Part shown: in pieces, positions 1-7,090 of the stretch
How positions within the stretch are numbered: the first letter of the stretch is position 1
Layout: each line of letters starts with the position of its first letter
Assembly (NCBI GenBank): GCA_003218935.1
Contig: QHPA01000082.1
Location: forward strand, 1-13,118
Origin: Verrucomicrobiota bacterium
GTDB taxonomy: Bacteria; Verrucomicrobiota; Verrucomicrobiia; Limisphaerales; AV2
Length of the DNA: 13,118 nt
Direction of reading: 5' to 3'
Translations under genes and position numbers: made by a program
Notes under the pieces: generated by a model
The model's database searches: none
The model's input: the letters and a program-made list of their open reading frames with translations, nothing else
What the model was told of the DNA's origin: nothing

Positions 1-1627
1 GGATCATCTGGTCATCAACGAAATCATGTATTCCCCGGCCCTGCCCGGCGCGGCGTTTGTCGAACTTTTCAACAACTCGCCGGACTTTACGTTTGATCTC
101 TCGAACTGGCGTTTTCAAGGCCTCAACTACACTTTCCCGGAAGGTTCGATGCTCCCTCCGAACGGTTACCTTGTGTTGGCCAATGACCTCGCCGCATTCA
201 ACAACGCTTACGGCGGAACCATTCCGGTGTTCGCCCTGTTTAGCGGCCGACTGTATCTCGACGGCGCAACTCTCGCGCTCATCAAACCAGGCGCGACGCC
301 AAATCAGGACATCGCCATCAGCAAAGTGCGCTACGAAAGTCAACCGCCCTGGCCGGTGATCGGCCCGAATGCTGGCGTTTCATTGCAACTGATCGACCCG
401 TCGCAAGACGTGCGTCGTGTCGCGAACTGGGCGGCGAGTTCCCCCACGCCGGGCGGCGCTAATGGAGTGCAAACCGCCTTGCCACCATTTCCGACGCTTT
501 GGATCAACGAAGTGCAGCCGGAAAATCTCAACGGCATTCGTGACAGCGCTGGCGAGGTCGAGCCGTGGATCGAACTCTACAACGTCGGCGCCGATGTCGT
601 CTCTCTCGACGGCCTCTATCTCGCGAACAACTACACGGACCTCGCACAATGGGCATTCCCAACCGGCGCGACCATGAAGCCCGGCGAGTTCAAAGTCGTC
701 TTTGCGGATGGGGAGGCCGCGCAGTCCACGGCCACCGAGTTTCACGCGAATTTTCGTTTGAGCCCGGCCGTCGGCGCGGTCGCGCTTTCCCTGTTGGACA
801 TAAACGGTCAGCCGCAAGCGCTCGATTACCTGAACTACACCAACTTGGGTGCCGACCGTTCCTACGGTTCATTCCCCGACGGCCAACCATTCGACCGCTT
901 TGAGTTTTTCTACGTCACACCCGTCGGCATGAACGACTCCCGCTCCATCCCGCTCAACGTCTTCCTTAATGAATGGATGGCGAGCAACTCCGGTTTCATC
1001 GCCGACCCGGCGGACGGGCATTTCGAGGACTGGTTTGAGATCTACAACCCCGGCCCGAGCACGGCAGACCTCGGCGGCTATTACCTCACCCACAATCTGA
1101 CGAACCAATTCAAATTTAAGATTCCGTCCGGCTACACGATCCCTCCCGGCGGCCATCTGCTCGTCTGGGCCGACAACGACACGAACCAAAACACGAGCGC
1201 CAGCCTGGATCTGCACGTGAATTTCAAATTGGCCGCCGCCGGCGATGAAATCGGCCTCTTCGCTCTGGACGGCACCGCGATCGACACCGTGCGTTTCGGG
1301 GTTCAAACCAACAATATCAGCCAGGGCCGTTACCCGGATGGCAGCGCGACGGTCATGTTCCTGTCGACGCCGACGCCGCGCGCGGCGAACGTTGCTCCAC
1401 AAGCCGACCCGCCGCCGCAATTCACTCAAGCAAGGCTCAACGGGCAACAACTCACACTCGTATGGCAGACCGCCGCAGGCCACACCTGCCGCCTCCAGTT
1501 CAAGCACGAATTGAATGATCCAGCCTGGCAAGATCTTGCCGGCCCGATGACGAATTATCCGACCGCCACTTTCACCGACACAACCGGCACAGCGTCGGTG
1601 CGCTTCTATCGGATCATTGAGTTTTGA
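1..1627 (+). CDS. Lamin-tail-domain (LTD) surface/secreted protein, 3' part only
   Basis: The reading frame is open from base 2, so the gene enters from the left edge and the ATG at 26 is internal: the residues before it (DHLVINEIMYSP) are the normal opening strand of an LTD. Numbering from that Met, three LTD-like immunoglobulin-fold repeats are visible. Repeat 1 runs from the edge to about 147 (ends TPGGANG). Repeat 2 is about 158-303 (opens LWINEVQPEN, has EPWIELYNVG, ends TPVGMN). Repeat 3 is about 311-455 (opens VFLNEWMASNSG, has DWFEIYNPG, ends TPRAAN). Each has the 'hydrophobic-NE...W-E-Y/F-N' core. The last 70 residues (465-533) form a beta-rich domain ending RFYRIIEF, a common C-terminus in verrucomicrobial exported proteins. 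Bacterial LTD proteins are mostly extracellular. Related proteins often also carry a CotH-kinase domain, which would lie upstream of the window (inference). No catalytic motif is visible, and its role is unknown. Confidence 0.87.
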   Translation, partial: DHLVINEIMYSPALPGAAFVELFNNSPDFTFDLSNWRFQGLNYTFPEGSMLPPNGYLVLANDLAAFNNAYGGTIPVFALFSGRLYLDGATLALIKPGATPNQDIAISKVRYESQPPWPVIGPNAGVSLQLIDPSQDVRRVANWAASSPTPGGANGVQTALPPFPTLWINEVQPENLNGIRDSAGEVEPWIELYNVGADVVSLDGLYLANNYTDLAQWAFPTGATMKPGEFKVVFADGEAAQSTATEFHANFRLSPAVGAVALSLLDINGQPQALDYLNYTNLGADRSYGSFPDGQPFDRFEFFYVTPVGMNDSRSIPLNVFLNEWMASNSGFIADPADGHFEDWFEIYNPGPSTADLGGYYLTHNLTNQFKFKIPSGYTIPPGGHLLVWADNDTNQNTSASLDLHVNFKLAAAGDEIGLFALDGTAIDTVRFGVQTNNISQGRYPDGSATVMFLSTPTPRAANVAPQADPPPQFTQARLNGQQLTLVWQTAAGHTCRLQFKHELNDPAWQDLAGPMTNYPTATFTDTTGTASVRFYRIIEF

Positions 1628-1660
1628 AAGTCCGAAGAGGCGCTCCATGAACAGTGCGGT

Positions 1661-1766
1661 CGTAGGGCAGCCATCCTGGCTGCCGGTTCTGCGGGCATCC
1701 TTGCCCGCAGAACACTTGGGCGGCAGGGATGCCGCCCGAACCGGCAGGCTGGAAGCCTGCGCTACG
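1661..1766. repeat. Nested palindromic element with four hairpins between convergent genes
   Basis: Four back-to-back hairpins with 3-4 nt loops can be read directly: 1666-1684 (8-bp stem), 1687-1712 (11-bp stem), 1718-1737 (8-bp stem) and 1744-1760 (7-bp stem). They are enclosed by two outer pairings: CGTAG at 1661-1665 with CTACG at 1762-1766, and GCCGGTTC at 1682-1689 with GAACCGGC at 1738-1745. The outer pairing at 1682 competes with parts of the inner stems, so alternative folds exist. The element fills most of the 188-bp gap between the convergent stop codons of the LTD gene (1627) and tsaD (1816). It could act as a two-way transcription barrier. It looks like a dispersed REP-type element rather than a gene: short open frames crossing it are repeat translations. 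Confidence 0.8.
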
Positions 1767-1815
1767 TGCCTTCCCCAGGTTCAGGTCCCAATGCATGCAC
1801 AAAAGCGAAAGCAGA

Positions 1816-2841
1816 CTACTCCAAGTCCCAGCTCGCATGGATTTCGGCATCCAACGGCGTCGCCGCGTCGCCTCGCAACATTTTTCGCTCGGCCAGAATG
1901 CCGATCATGGCCGCGTTGTCAGTGCAGAGATTTTTCTCCGCGAGGCGCAGCGTTAAAGCGTTTTTCCCGCATGCGGCGGCCAGCTCTTTGCGCAGGGCAC
2001 GGTTGCAGGTGACGCCGCCCGAAGCAGTCACACATCTGAGGCCCAGGCGCTTCGCCGTCCGCACGGTTTTGGTCACCAGTACCTCCAGGATGGCCGCCTG
2101 CACGCTGGCACAGAGGTCGCCCAGACGCCGGCCGTCATTGAGAATTTCAGGATGATCCCGCAAAAAGTAGCGCACTGAAGTCTTTAGTCCGCTAAAGCTC
2201 AAATCGTCACTCGGCTCGTTCAGCATCGGCCGGGGGAAATCAAAAGCCCGCGGGTTTCCGCCCTCGGCCAGTTTTTCCAGCGCGGGCCCGCCCGGATATG
2301 GCAAGCCGATGAGCTTCGCCACCTTGTCGAAACATTCGCCTGCGGCGTCATCGACAGTCGAACCAAGCAATCGATGCTTCAGTTCCGCTTCGACGTGAAC
2401 AATCATGGTGTGCCCGCCGCTGACGATGAGCGAGACGTTCGGCTGAAACGAAGCAAAATCCGCAACTGGCGGATCGCCGCCAATCCACGGCGAGTAGAGA
2501 TGGGCCTCGTGATGGTGAATACCAAGAAAGGACTTTCGCAGCGCGAAAGCCATCGCCTGCGCGGCCTTGAGCCCGACCATCAACGCGCTGGGCAGTCCCG
2601 GACCGCGTGTTGCCGCCAGGGCATCCAACTGCTTCGCTGTCACCCTGGCCTCGCGCAGAGCTGTTTGCGCGAGGGGAACCAGATTGCGCAGATGTTCGCG
2701 CGTGGCCAGTTCGGGCACCACGCCGCCATACTCGGCGTGAAGTGCGATTTGCGAAGAAACGACGTTGGCCAGGACCCGGCCGTCCCGGACTACCGCTGCG
2801 CTGGTTTCATCGCAGGAGGTTTCGATGGCAAGGAGAGTCAT
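1816..2841 (-). CDS. tsaD: tRNA N6-adenosine threonylcarbamoyltransferase TsaD
   Basis: TsaD transfers the threonylcarbamoyl group from TC-AMP to A37 of ANN-decoding tRNAs (t6A) in the cytoplasm, together with TsaB and TsaE. The ATG at 2841 gives 341 residues, the usual length, and begins MTLLAIETSCDETSAAVV, the family's N-terminal ASKHA phosphate-binding signature. The longer frame upstream adds 63 low-quality residues and is rejected. Metal ligands are visible as H110 and H114 in HHHEAH and D308 in LCTDNAAMI. Other family motifs are EYGGVVPELATREH (37-50), TRGPGLPSALMVG (78-90), VSGGHT (140-145), GLPYPGGPALEKLA (179-192) and DLSFSGLKTS (213-222). It is the last gene of the minus-strand run, 67 nt after the S41 protease gene. 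No Shine-Dalgarno motif precedes the start. tsaB and tsaE are not in the window. Confidence 0.98.
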   Translation of the reverse strand: MTLLAIETSCDETSAAVVRDGRVLANVVSSQIALHAEYGGVVPELATREHLRNLVPLAQTALREARVTAKQLDALAATRGPGLPSALMVGLKAAQAMAFALRKSFLGIHHHEAHLYSPWIGGDPPVADFASFQPNVSLIVSGGHTMIVHVEAELKHRLLGSTVDDAAGECFDKVAKLIGLPYPGGPALEKLAEGGNPRAFDFPRPMLNEPSDDLSFSGLKTSVRYFLRDHPEILNDGRRLGDLCASVQAAILEVLVTKTVRTAKRLGLRCVTASGGVTCNRALRKELAAACGKNALTLRLAEKNLCTDNAAMIGILAERKMLRGDAATPLDAEIHASWDLE

Positions 2842-2908
2842 CCGCTGAGCGCCAGGACGCTTCGCGCGCCGGCCAGCCTGGCGGGAACCGTGGGTGTGGA
2901 GTTGACCG

Positions 2909-4258
2909 TCAGTTCGCGACGGCGACTTTTTCGCCCTTTTTGCCAGGGACCCTCTCGCTCGCGCTGGCCCGCTTGGCGTAAAGAGCGATGCCCTTGAGCA
3001 CGTCCATAGCCCGTTCCAACTGGGTGTCATGGACGCTCATGGCCTTTTCCCGCTGATCGGCGGGCAGCGTTTCGAGTCCGCCGGGGATGCGCCGCAGAAA
3101 AAGAGCCTCTTCTTCTTCCGCAGTCATCGGGACAACAATGTCAGGGGTGATCCCCTTTTCGTGGATCACCTTGTGACTGGGCGTGTAATATTTCGCTGTG
3201 GTCAGGCGCAATGCGGAGCCGTCTCCCACCGGCAAAATCTTTTGCACCGAACCTTTGCCAAAGGTCTGTTCGCCAAGAATGACCGCCCGCGAAACGCCAG
3301 TCGTCGTAGTGTCCTGCAAGCAGCCGGCGACGATTTCCGAAGCGCTGGCGCTGCCGTTGTTGACCAGAATCACGAGCGGCAGATTGGGATGCGCGCCGCG
3401 CCCTGAAGAAGCAATACTCGTCCGCTCCTCCGCGTGACGCCCTTCCGTGGAAACGATCAACTGGTTCTTCGGCAGAAACTTCTCACAAACTTTCGCCGCC
3501 TGATCGAGCAGACCGCCTGGGTTGTTGCGCAAGTCCAGAATCAGAGCCTGCATCCCTTGTTTGTCGAGTTTCTTCAGCGCGTCGTCGAGTTCAGAACCGG
3601 TCTGCTCGCCAAACTGGGTAAGGCGGATGTAACCGATTTTACCTTCGCCCAGTGGAAACTCGCGTTTACCGTCGATGTCCTTGACGGTGTCCACCTTGAT
3701 CTCGGCGCGAGTCAGTTTGACGTCGCGAACCTGTCCGGACGAGGGGCGCTGCACGGTAATGTTCACCTCCGTGCCTGGCGCGCCGCGCAATCGTTTCACT
3801 GCGTCCGGGAGGCTCAATCTCTCCGTGCTCTTTCCCTCGATCTTGATGATGCGATCGCCGGTTAAAATCCCCGCTTTGAACGCCGGCGTATCTTCCATCG
3901 GCGCGACGACGGTCAGAAAATTGTCGCGCACGCTGATCACGATGCCCACTCCGCCAAACAACCCCTCCGTGTCATTCTTCAGTTCATTGTATTTCTCCGC
4001 GTCCATGAACTCGCTGTGCGGGTCCAGCGAATTCAGCATCCCTTTCAGCGCCGAATAAATCAGCTCTTTATAAGTCAATTTATCCCCGTCCACATAGTCT
4101 TTGCGCACACGTTCGAGCACACGAATGAACATCTCGATGTTCCCGTAAACATCGTCCTTTTCGCCGGCCTGGGCGTAGCTGAAGTAGAGCCGGGCCCCAA
4201 GGAGCAGGTTAAGAGTGAGTGCGGTGAGGAGCAAACTGTATAAAATGCGTTTCTTCAT
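2909..4258 (-). CDS. S41 family carboxyl-terminal processing protease (CtpA/Prc type)
   Basis: A 449-residue serine protease that cleaves exported proteins near their C-termini, acting outside the inner membrane. Residues 5-22 are a hydrophobic signal peptide or signal anchor after MKKR. A helical N-terminal region with LDPHSEFMD (78-86) is followed by a PDZ domain at about 95-172 (GGVGIVI, APMEDTPAFKAGILTGDRI). The S41 core spans about 200-377, with LILDLRNNPGGLL (239-251), NNGSASASEIVAG (300-312) and GEQTFGKGSVQ (329-339). By alignment with Prc the catalytic pair is most likely S305 and K335, with Q339 as the usual supporting residue. The Ser-Lys spacing is about five residues longer than in E. 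coli Prc because of QDTTTTGVSR. The C-terminal tail (430-449) is basic and low-complexity. The gene starts 243 nt after ispD and ends 67 nt before tsaD. The exact substrate cannot be told. Confidence 0.95.
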   Translation of the reverse strand: MKKRILYSLLLTALTLNLLLGARLYFSYAQAGEKDDVYGNIEMFIRVLERVRKDYVDGDKLTYKELIYSALKGMLNSLDPHSEFMDAEKYNELKNDTEGLFGGVGIVISVRDNFLTVVAPMEDTPAFKAGILTGDRIIKIEGKSTERLSLPDAVKRLRGAPGTEVNITVQRPSSGQVRDVKLTRAEIKVDTVKDIDGKREFPLGEGKIGYIRLTQFGEQTGSELDDALKKLDKQGMQALILDLRNNPGGLLDQAAKVCEKFLPKNQLIVSTEGRHAEERTSIASSGRGAHPNLPLVILVNNGSASASEIVAGCLQDTTTTGVSRAVILGEQTFGKGSVQKILPVGDGSALRLTTAKYYTPSHKVIHEKGITPDIVVPMTAEEEEALFLRRIPGGLETLPADQREKAMSVHDTQLERAMDVLKGIALYAKRASASERVPGKKGEKVAVAN

Positions 4259-4380
4259 AAACTGATAATCAACACGACAGTAATGGGCGGCTGTCTAATT
4301 GGCAAGAGCGAGCTTGGCTTGAACGCGAACAGGGCGCGTGGTGCGCGGAAAGCCTCCAAAAATCGGCAGCGCATTGGGAC

Positions 4381-4469
4381 CATGAACGGTGGGGCGAGAC
4401 TCCGTGGAGCCGTGATCTGCAATGGATAGAAATCAGGGCTCGACCGAGTCTCGCCCCACCTGGTTCATG
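4381..4469. repeat. Long-armed palindromic element (89 bp) between ispD and the S41 protease gene
   Basis: A perfect 15-bp inverted repeat (GGTGGGGCGAGACTC at 4388-4402 with its complement at 4446-4460) is extended outward by CATGAAC (4381-4387) pairing with GTTCATG (4463-4469) across a 2-nt bulge. It extends inward by an imperfect continuation (GGAGCC with GGCTC). The loop is about 25-30 nt. It sits in the 243-bp gap between the ispD stop (4502) and the S41 protease start (4258). No coding potential is seen beyond shadow frames. It resembles a dispersed REP/MITE-like element. A transcribed copy would form a strong hairpin in the mRNA between the two genes. Confidence 0.8.
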
Positions 4470-4501
4470 CGCGCGCGCAAGACACCTGTCACGCCTCACG
4501 T

Positions 4502-5179
4502 TCACTCCCGCAAAAGAAGTTCAAGGTAAGGCAAATCCCCGGGCACCGTGACCTTGGGGTTCGGCGCGGTGCTTCCGACCAACTCGACCGGTTGACCGAT
4601 CAATTCGCACGCTGCGGTGTCGTCGGTCACCAATAAACCCTTTTGTTGCACCGCCGCCAGCGCCCGGCGAATCACCTCCACACGAAACGTCTGCGGCGTC
4701 TGCACGGCCCAAAGCTGCGAGCGATCCACCGTCCGGGCGACCCGGGTTCCTCCGTCGGATTCCTTGATCGTGTCGGTCACTCGCTGCGCCGCCACGGCAG
4801 CGCCGACTTCGCGCGCGGCCCGTACGGTGTCGGCAATAAGTTTCTCCGAAGTGCAAGGACGCGCACCGTCCTGGATGATCACTATCTCCGTCGCCGGAGC
4901 CAACGCCTGCAAACCGTTCCAGACCGAGTCCTGCCTCTCTTTTCCCCCAACGATCAGGCGATACGGTTTTTTGAAAAAGAACTTTTCGGCAAGCGCGGTG
5001 AAAGCGGGTTGCATCGTGTCCCGCACAACGAGGATGACTTCGTCGATACAAGCAGCGTTATCGAACCGTTGCCATGTGTGAGCCACGACCGGACGGCCGG
5101 CCACCTCCAGAAAAAGCTTATCAACGCCCGGTCCCATCCGGGCGCCTTTGCCGGCGGCAACGATGATGGCGGAAATCAT
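4502..5179 (-). CDS. ispD: 2-C-methyl-D-erythritol 4-phosphate cytidylyltransferase IspD
   Basis: IspD joins CTP and 2-C-methyl-D-erythritol 4-phosphate to give CDP-ME, the third step of the non-mevalonate isoprenoid pathway, in the cytoplasm. The ATG at 5179 gives 225 residues, the usual size, starting MISAIIVAAGKGARMG. The 95 codons upstream in the same frame read through a heptamer repeat and are not IspD-like. Motifs are the CTP-binding loop AAGKGARM (8-15) with K21, GGKERQDSVWNGL (78-90), DGARP (104-108), TDTIKES (135-141), LWAVQTPQTFR (156-166), VTDDTAACE (184-192) and the substrate-binding end NPKVTVPGDL (207-216). It starts 101 nt after the recJ stop. There is no Shine-Dalgarno sequence. 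ispF, often adjacent or fused elsewhere, is not seen here. Confidence 0.97.
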   Translation of the reverse strand: MISAIIVAAGKGARMGPGVDKLFLEVAGRPVVAHTWQRFDNAACIDEVILVVRDTMQPAFTALAEKFFFKKPYRLIVGGKERQDSVWNGLQALAPATEIVIIQDGARPCTSEKLIADTVRAAREVGAAVAAQRVTDTIKESDGGTRVARTVDRSQLWAVQTPQTFRVEVIRRALAAVQQKGLLVTDDTAACELIGQPVELVGSTAPNPKVTVPGDLPYLELLLRE

Positions 5180-5186
5180 TTCAACA

Positions 5187-5221
5187 GTTGCAGGTTGTAA
5201 GTTGCTCGTTGCACGTTGTGG
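5187..5221. repeat. Degenerate heptanucleotide tandem repeat (five GTTGNNN units)
   Basis: Five consecutive 7-nt units starting GTTG are read at 5187, 5194, 5201, 5208 and 5215 (for example GTTGCAG, then GTTGTAA). They lie directly upstream of the ispD start on the complementary strand. The first 11 bases, GTTGCAGGTTG (5187-5197), recur inverted as CAACCTGCAAC at 5246-5256. The 101-bp recJ-ispD gap can therefore fold into an 11-bp stem with a 48-nt loop, placing the repeat in the ispD 5' leader. Degenerate heptamer arrays are also known as STRRs in cyanobacteria; whether this is the same kind of element is unknown. Confidence 0.65.
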
Positions 5222-5280
5222 CACGGATGATGGCTGGGCGCTTTTCAACCTGCAACCAGTACTACCATAAAGCGTAACCT

Positions 5281-7008
5281 TCACATTGTGACATGACACG
5301 AGTCCGCGGACTGCCAGTCCAGCAACTTCAACTGCACCGAACGCAAGCCGTTGTATTCGTTGATCTGGGGAACAAACGCCAGATCGAAGCGTCCGGAGGG
5401 CAACGCCGCATCCTCGCAGTTCCACCAGACGACCTCGCAAACACTGCCGGCGTCGGTCACCCACAGCTTAGTGTGCTGCTCCGCGCGTCCCATCCGCTGC
5501 GGTGGACGATGGAGCGTGACCTGGCGAACAACGAGTTGCACCGGCGGGTTCCCCTGCCCGACCGGCTCCAGACGCTGTAATTCCTCCAGCCGCTCCAACG
5601 TCAGCTCGCTCAAATTGACTTCCGCGTCCAGCCGCAGCAGCGGCTGTAACTGCTCGCGCGTCAGGGTCAGCCGCGCCAGTTCATTGAGCCGAGTGCGCAA
5701 CGCGTCCAGATTTTCCGGCCGAATGGAAAGTCCGGCCGCCATCGCGTGACCGCCGTGTCGCACCAGCAAATCCTGGCACTCGCGCAGGGCCGCCGCGAGG
5801 TCGAACCCTTCGATACTGCGCCCCGAACCCCGCCATTCCTCTCCTTCGCCGCCAATGATGATCGTGGGTCGGTGAAACTCGCGCAACACGCGCGAAGCGA
5901 CAATGCCGACGACTCCGACGTGCCACAACAATTGGCCTTCGACGATGACGTAGTCGGTTTGCGCGTCGAATTTTGCGCGCACGGCGCCAATTGCTTCCTC
6001 AGCGATGCGGCGCTCGATCTGCTGGCGTTCGCGGTTGCGCGCTTCCAGATCGCGCGCCAACGGCTCGGCTTCCGCCAGGTTCTGCGCGAGCAGTAAATTC
6101 AGCGCTCCAACAGCGGTTTCCAGTCGTCCTGCCGCATTGAGCCGCGGCCCCAATTGAAAGCCGACTTCATAGACGCCGATCGGTCCCCCGACTTCGGCCA
6201 CTGCCTTCAAAGCGATCAAACCGGGTCGTGGCGTCCGCTGCAATCGTTGGAGTCCGGTCGTGACCAGAATGCGGTTTTCGCCGGTCAACGGAACGAGATC
6301 GGCGATGGTGCCCAGCGCCACCAGATCGAGCAGTGGGCGAAGATCAAAGTTTTGCGCTCCGGCCAAACCGGTTTCGCGTCCCCGCTTCACCAATGCGTGC
6401 GCGAGTTTGAACGCCAGCCCGGCAGAGCAGAGTTCCGTGAAGGTGCCTGTCCCACTTTGTGGATTCACCAGGGCGGTTGCCAGCGGAGGCGGATCTGAAA
6501 CCTGATGATGATCCAGAACGATGACCTCGACTCCCCGTTGGCGAAGCCAGTCAACGACGGAAACAGCCGTGGACCCGCAATCGACCGCCAGCAACAGCTT
6601 GATGGGAAATCTCCGCAGACAATTTTCGACCCCGTCCTGGCTCAGACCGTAACCTTCATCCAAACGGTGCGGCAGGTAATGGTTCACTTTCCAGCCGAGC
6701 GCGGTCAGAATTTCGGTCAGAAGCGCAGTCGAAGTGACACCGTCCACGTCGTAATCTCCGAAAATGACGAGCGGCTCGTCCTTGCGTCGCGCCAGAAACA
6801 GCCGCTCGACGGCCGCGGCCATGTTCGGCAGCAGGAATGGATCGCTCAGTTGCCTCAACCGGGGTTGCAGGAAATCCGCCGCGCGGTCCTGTTCAGTCAG
6901 CCCCCGGTTGACGAGGCATCGGGCCAACAGCGGAGACGCCCTGAGTTCTTCGGTCAATCGCCGGGCCAGCAGCGGCGGCGGAGGCGCGATTGACCACCGA
7001 AATTTCAC
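5281..7008 (-). CDS. recJ: Single-stranded-DNA-specific exonuclease RecJ
   Basis: RecJ degrades single-stranded DNA 5'-3' in recombination and mismatch/base-excision repair, using Mn2+ or Mg2+. Starting at the GTG at 7008 gives 575 residues (MKFRWSIAPP...), a normal size. An in-frame ATG at 7116 would add 36 residues encoded by a palindromic repeat and overlap the terC end, so it is rejected. DHH-domain motifs are GDYDVDG (84-90), AVDCG (141-145), DHH (166-168) and GTIADLVP (233-240), followed by GPRLNAAGRL (287-296). The DHHA1 domain has GRSIEGFD (396-403) and HGGH (418-421). The C-terminal OB-fold runs from about 485 to 565. All metal-binding aspartates/histidines expected from these motifs are present. 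It lies 82 nt after terC and 101 nt before ispD. The codons at 6445-6470 share sequence with the repeat just upstream of the gene. Confidence 0.97.
   Translation of the reverse strand: MKFRWSIAPPPPLLARRLTEELRASPLLARCLVNRGLTEQDRAADFLQPRLRQLSDPFLLPNMAAAVERLFLARRKDEPLVIFGDYDVDGVTSTALLTEILTALGWKVNHYLPHRLDEGYGLSQDGVENCLRRFPIKLLLAVDCGSTAVSVVDWLRQRGVEVIVLDHHQVSDPPPLATALVNPQSGTGTFTELCSAGLAFKLAHALVKRGRETGLAGAQNFDLRPLLDLVALGTIADLVPLTGENRILVTTGLQRLQRTPRPGLIALKAVAEVGGPIGVYEVGFQLGPRLNAAGRLETAVGALNLLLAQNLAEAEPLARDLEARNRERQQIERRIAEEAIGAVRAKFDAQTDYVIVEGQLLWHVGVVGIVASRVLREFHRPTIIIGGEGEEWRGSGRSIEGFDLAAALRECQDLLVRHGGHAMAAGLSIRPENLDALRTRLNELARLTLTREQLQPLLRLDAEVNLSELTLERLEELQRLEPVGQGNPPVQLVVRQVTLHRPPQRMGRAEQHTKLWVTDAGSVCEVVWWNCEDAALPSGRFDLAFVPQINEYNGLRSVQLKLLDWQSADSCHVTM
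6445..6470. repeat. Repeat-end-like segment inside recJ coding sequence
   Basis: These 26 bases match 7056-7081 at 22 of 26 positions in the same orientation. Their first 14 bases (GCCTGTCCCACTTT) are the exact reverse complement of 7015-7028, one arm of the palindrome upstream of recJ. They encode part of the LVNPQSGTGTF stretch, a surface loop region between the DHH motif and LCSAGLAFKLA. The loop is not longer than in other RecJ proteins, so this may be convergence or recombination rather than a clean insertion. Confidence 0.45.
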
Positions 7009-7014
7009 GGCGTG

Positions 7015-7069
7015 AAAGTGGGACAGGCCTGTGCCCTGTCGCGGACAGGATGGATGCCTGTGCCACTTT
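7015..7069. repeat. Compact palindromic element between terC and recJ
   Basis: The outer arms 7015-7028 (AAAGTGGGACAGGC) and 7056-7069 (GCCTGTGCCACTTT) are complementary at 13 of 14 positions. An inner 6-bp stem (7035-7040 with 7044-7049, loop GCG) gives a hairpin within a hairpin. A 10-bp perfect palindrome, ACAGGCCTGT, lies at 7023-7032. The element occupies most of the 82-bp terC-recJ gap and ends 6 nt before the recJ GTG, so if transcribed it would fold immediately in front of the recJ ribosome-loading site. Confidence 0.7.
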
Positions 7070-7090
7070 GCGAATTCATCAATCCAGCCA

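Noticed and set aside
869..1648. 259-codon open frame on the minus strand opposite the LTD gene
   Set aside because: The + strand shows repeated LTD motifs; the minus translation is Arg/Val/Glu-rich low-information sequence.
1617..2012. 131-codon open frame on the + strand spanning the 1661-1766 element
   Set aside because: It translates the palindromic element and then the antisense of the tsaD 3' end; no independent gene evidence.
2842..2908. Possible short hairpin in the gap between the S41 gene and tsaD
   Set aside because: Only 4-5 bp stems around GCCAGCCTGGC can be formed, not clearly above background for GC-rich sequence.
4269..4505. Small minus-strand open frame between ispD and the S41 gene
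   Set aside because: Largely the translation of the 4381-4469 palindrome, Cys/Arg/Ser-rich with no conserved pattern.
5180..5464. N-terminal extension of IspD to an ATG at 5464
   Set aside because: It reads through the heptamer repeat and the recJ 3' end; MISAIIVAAGKG at 5179 is the canonical IspD start.
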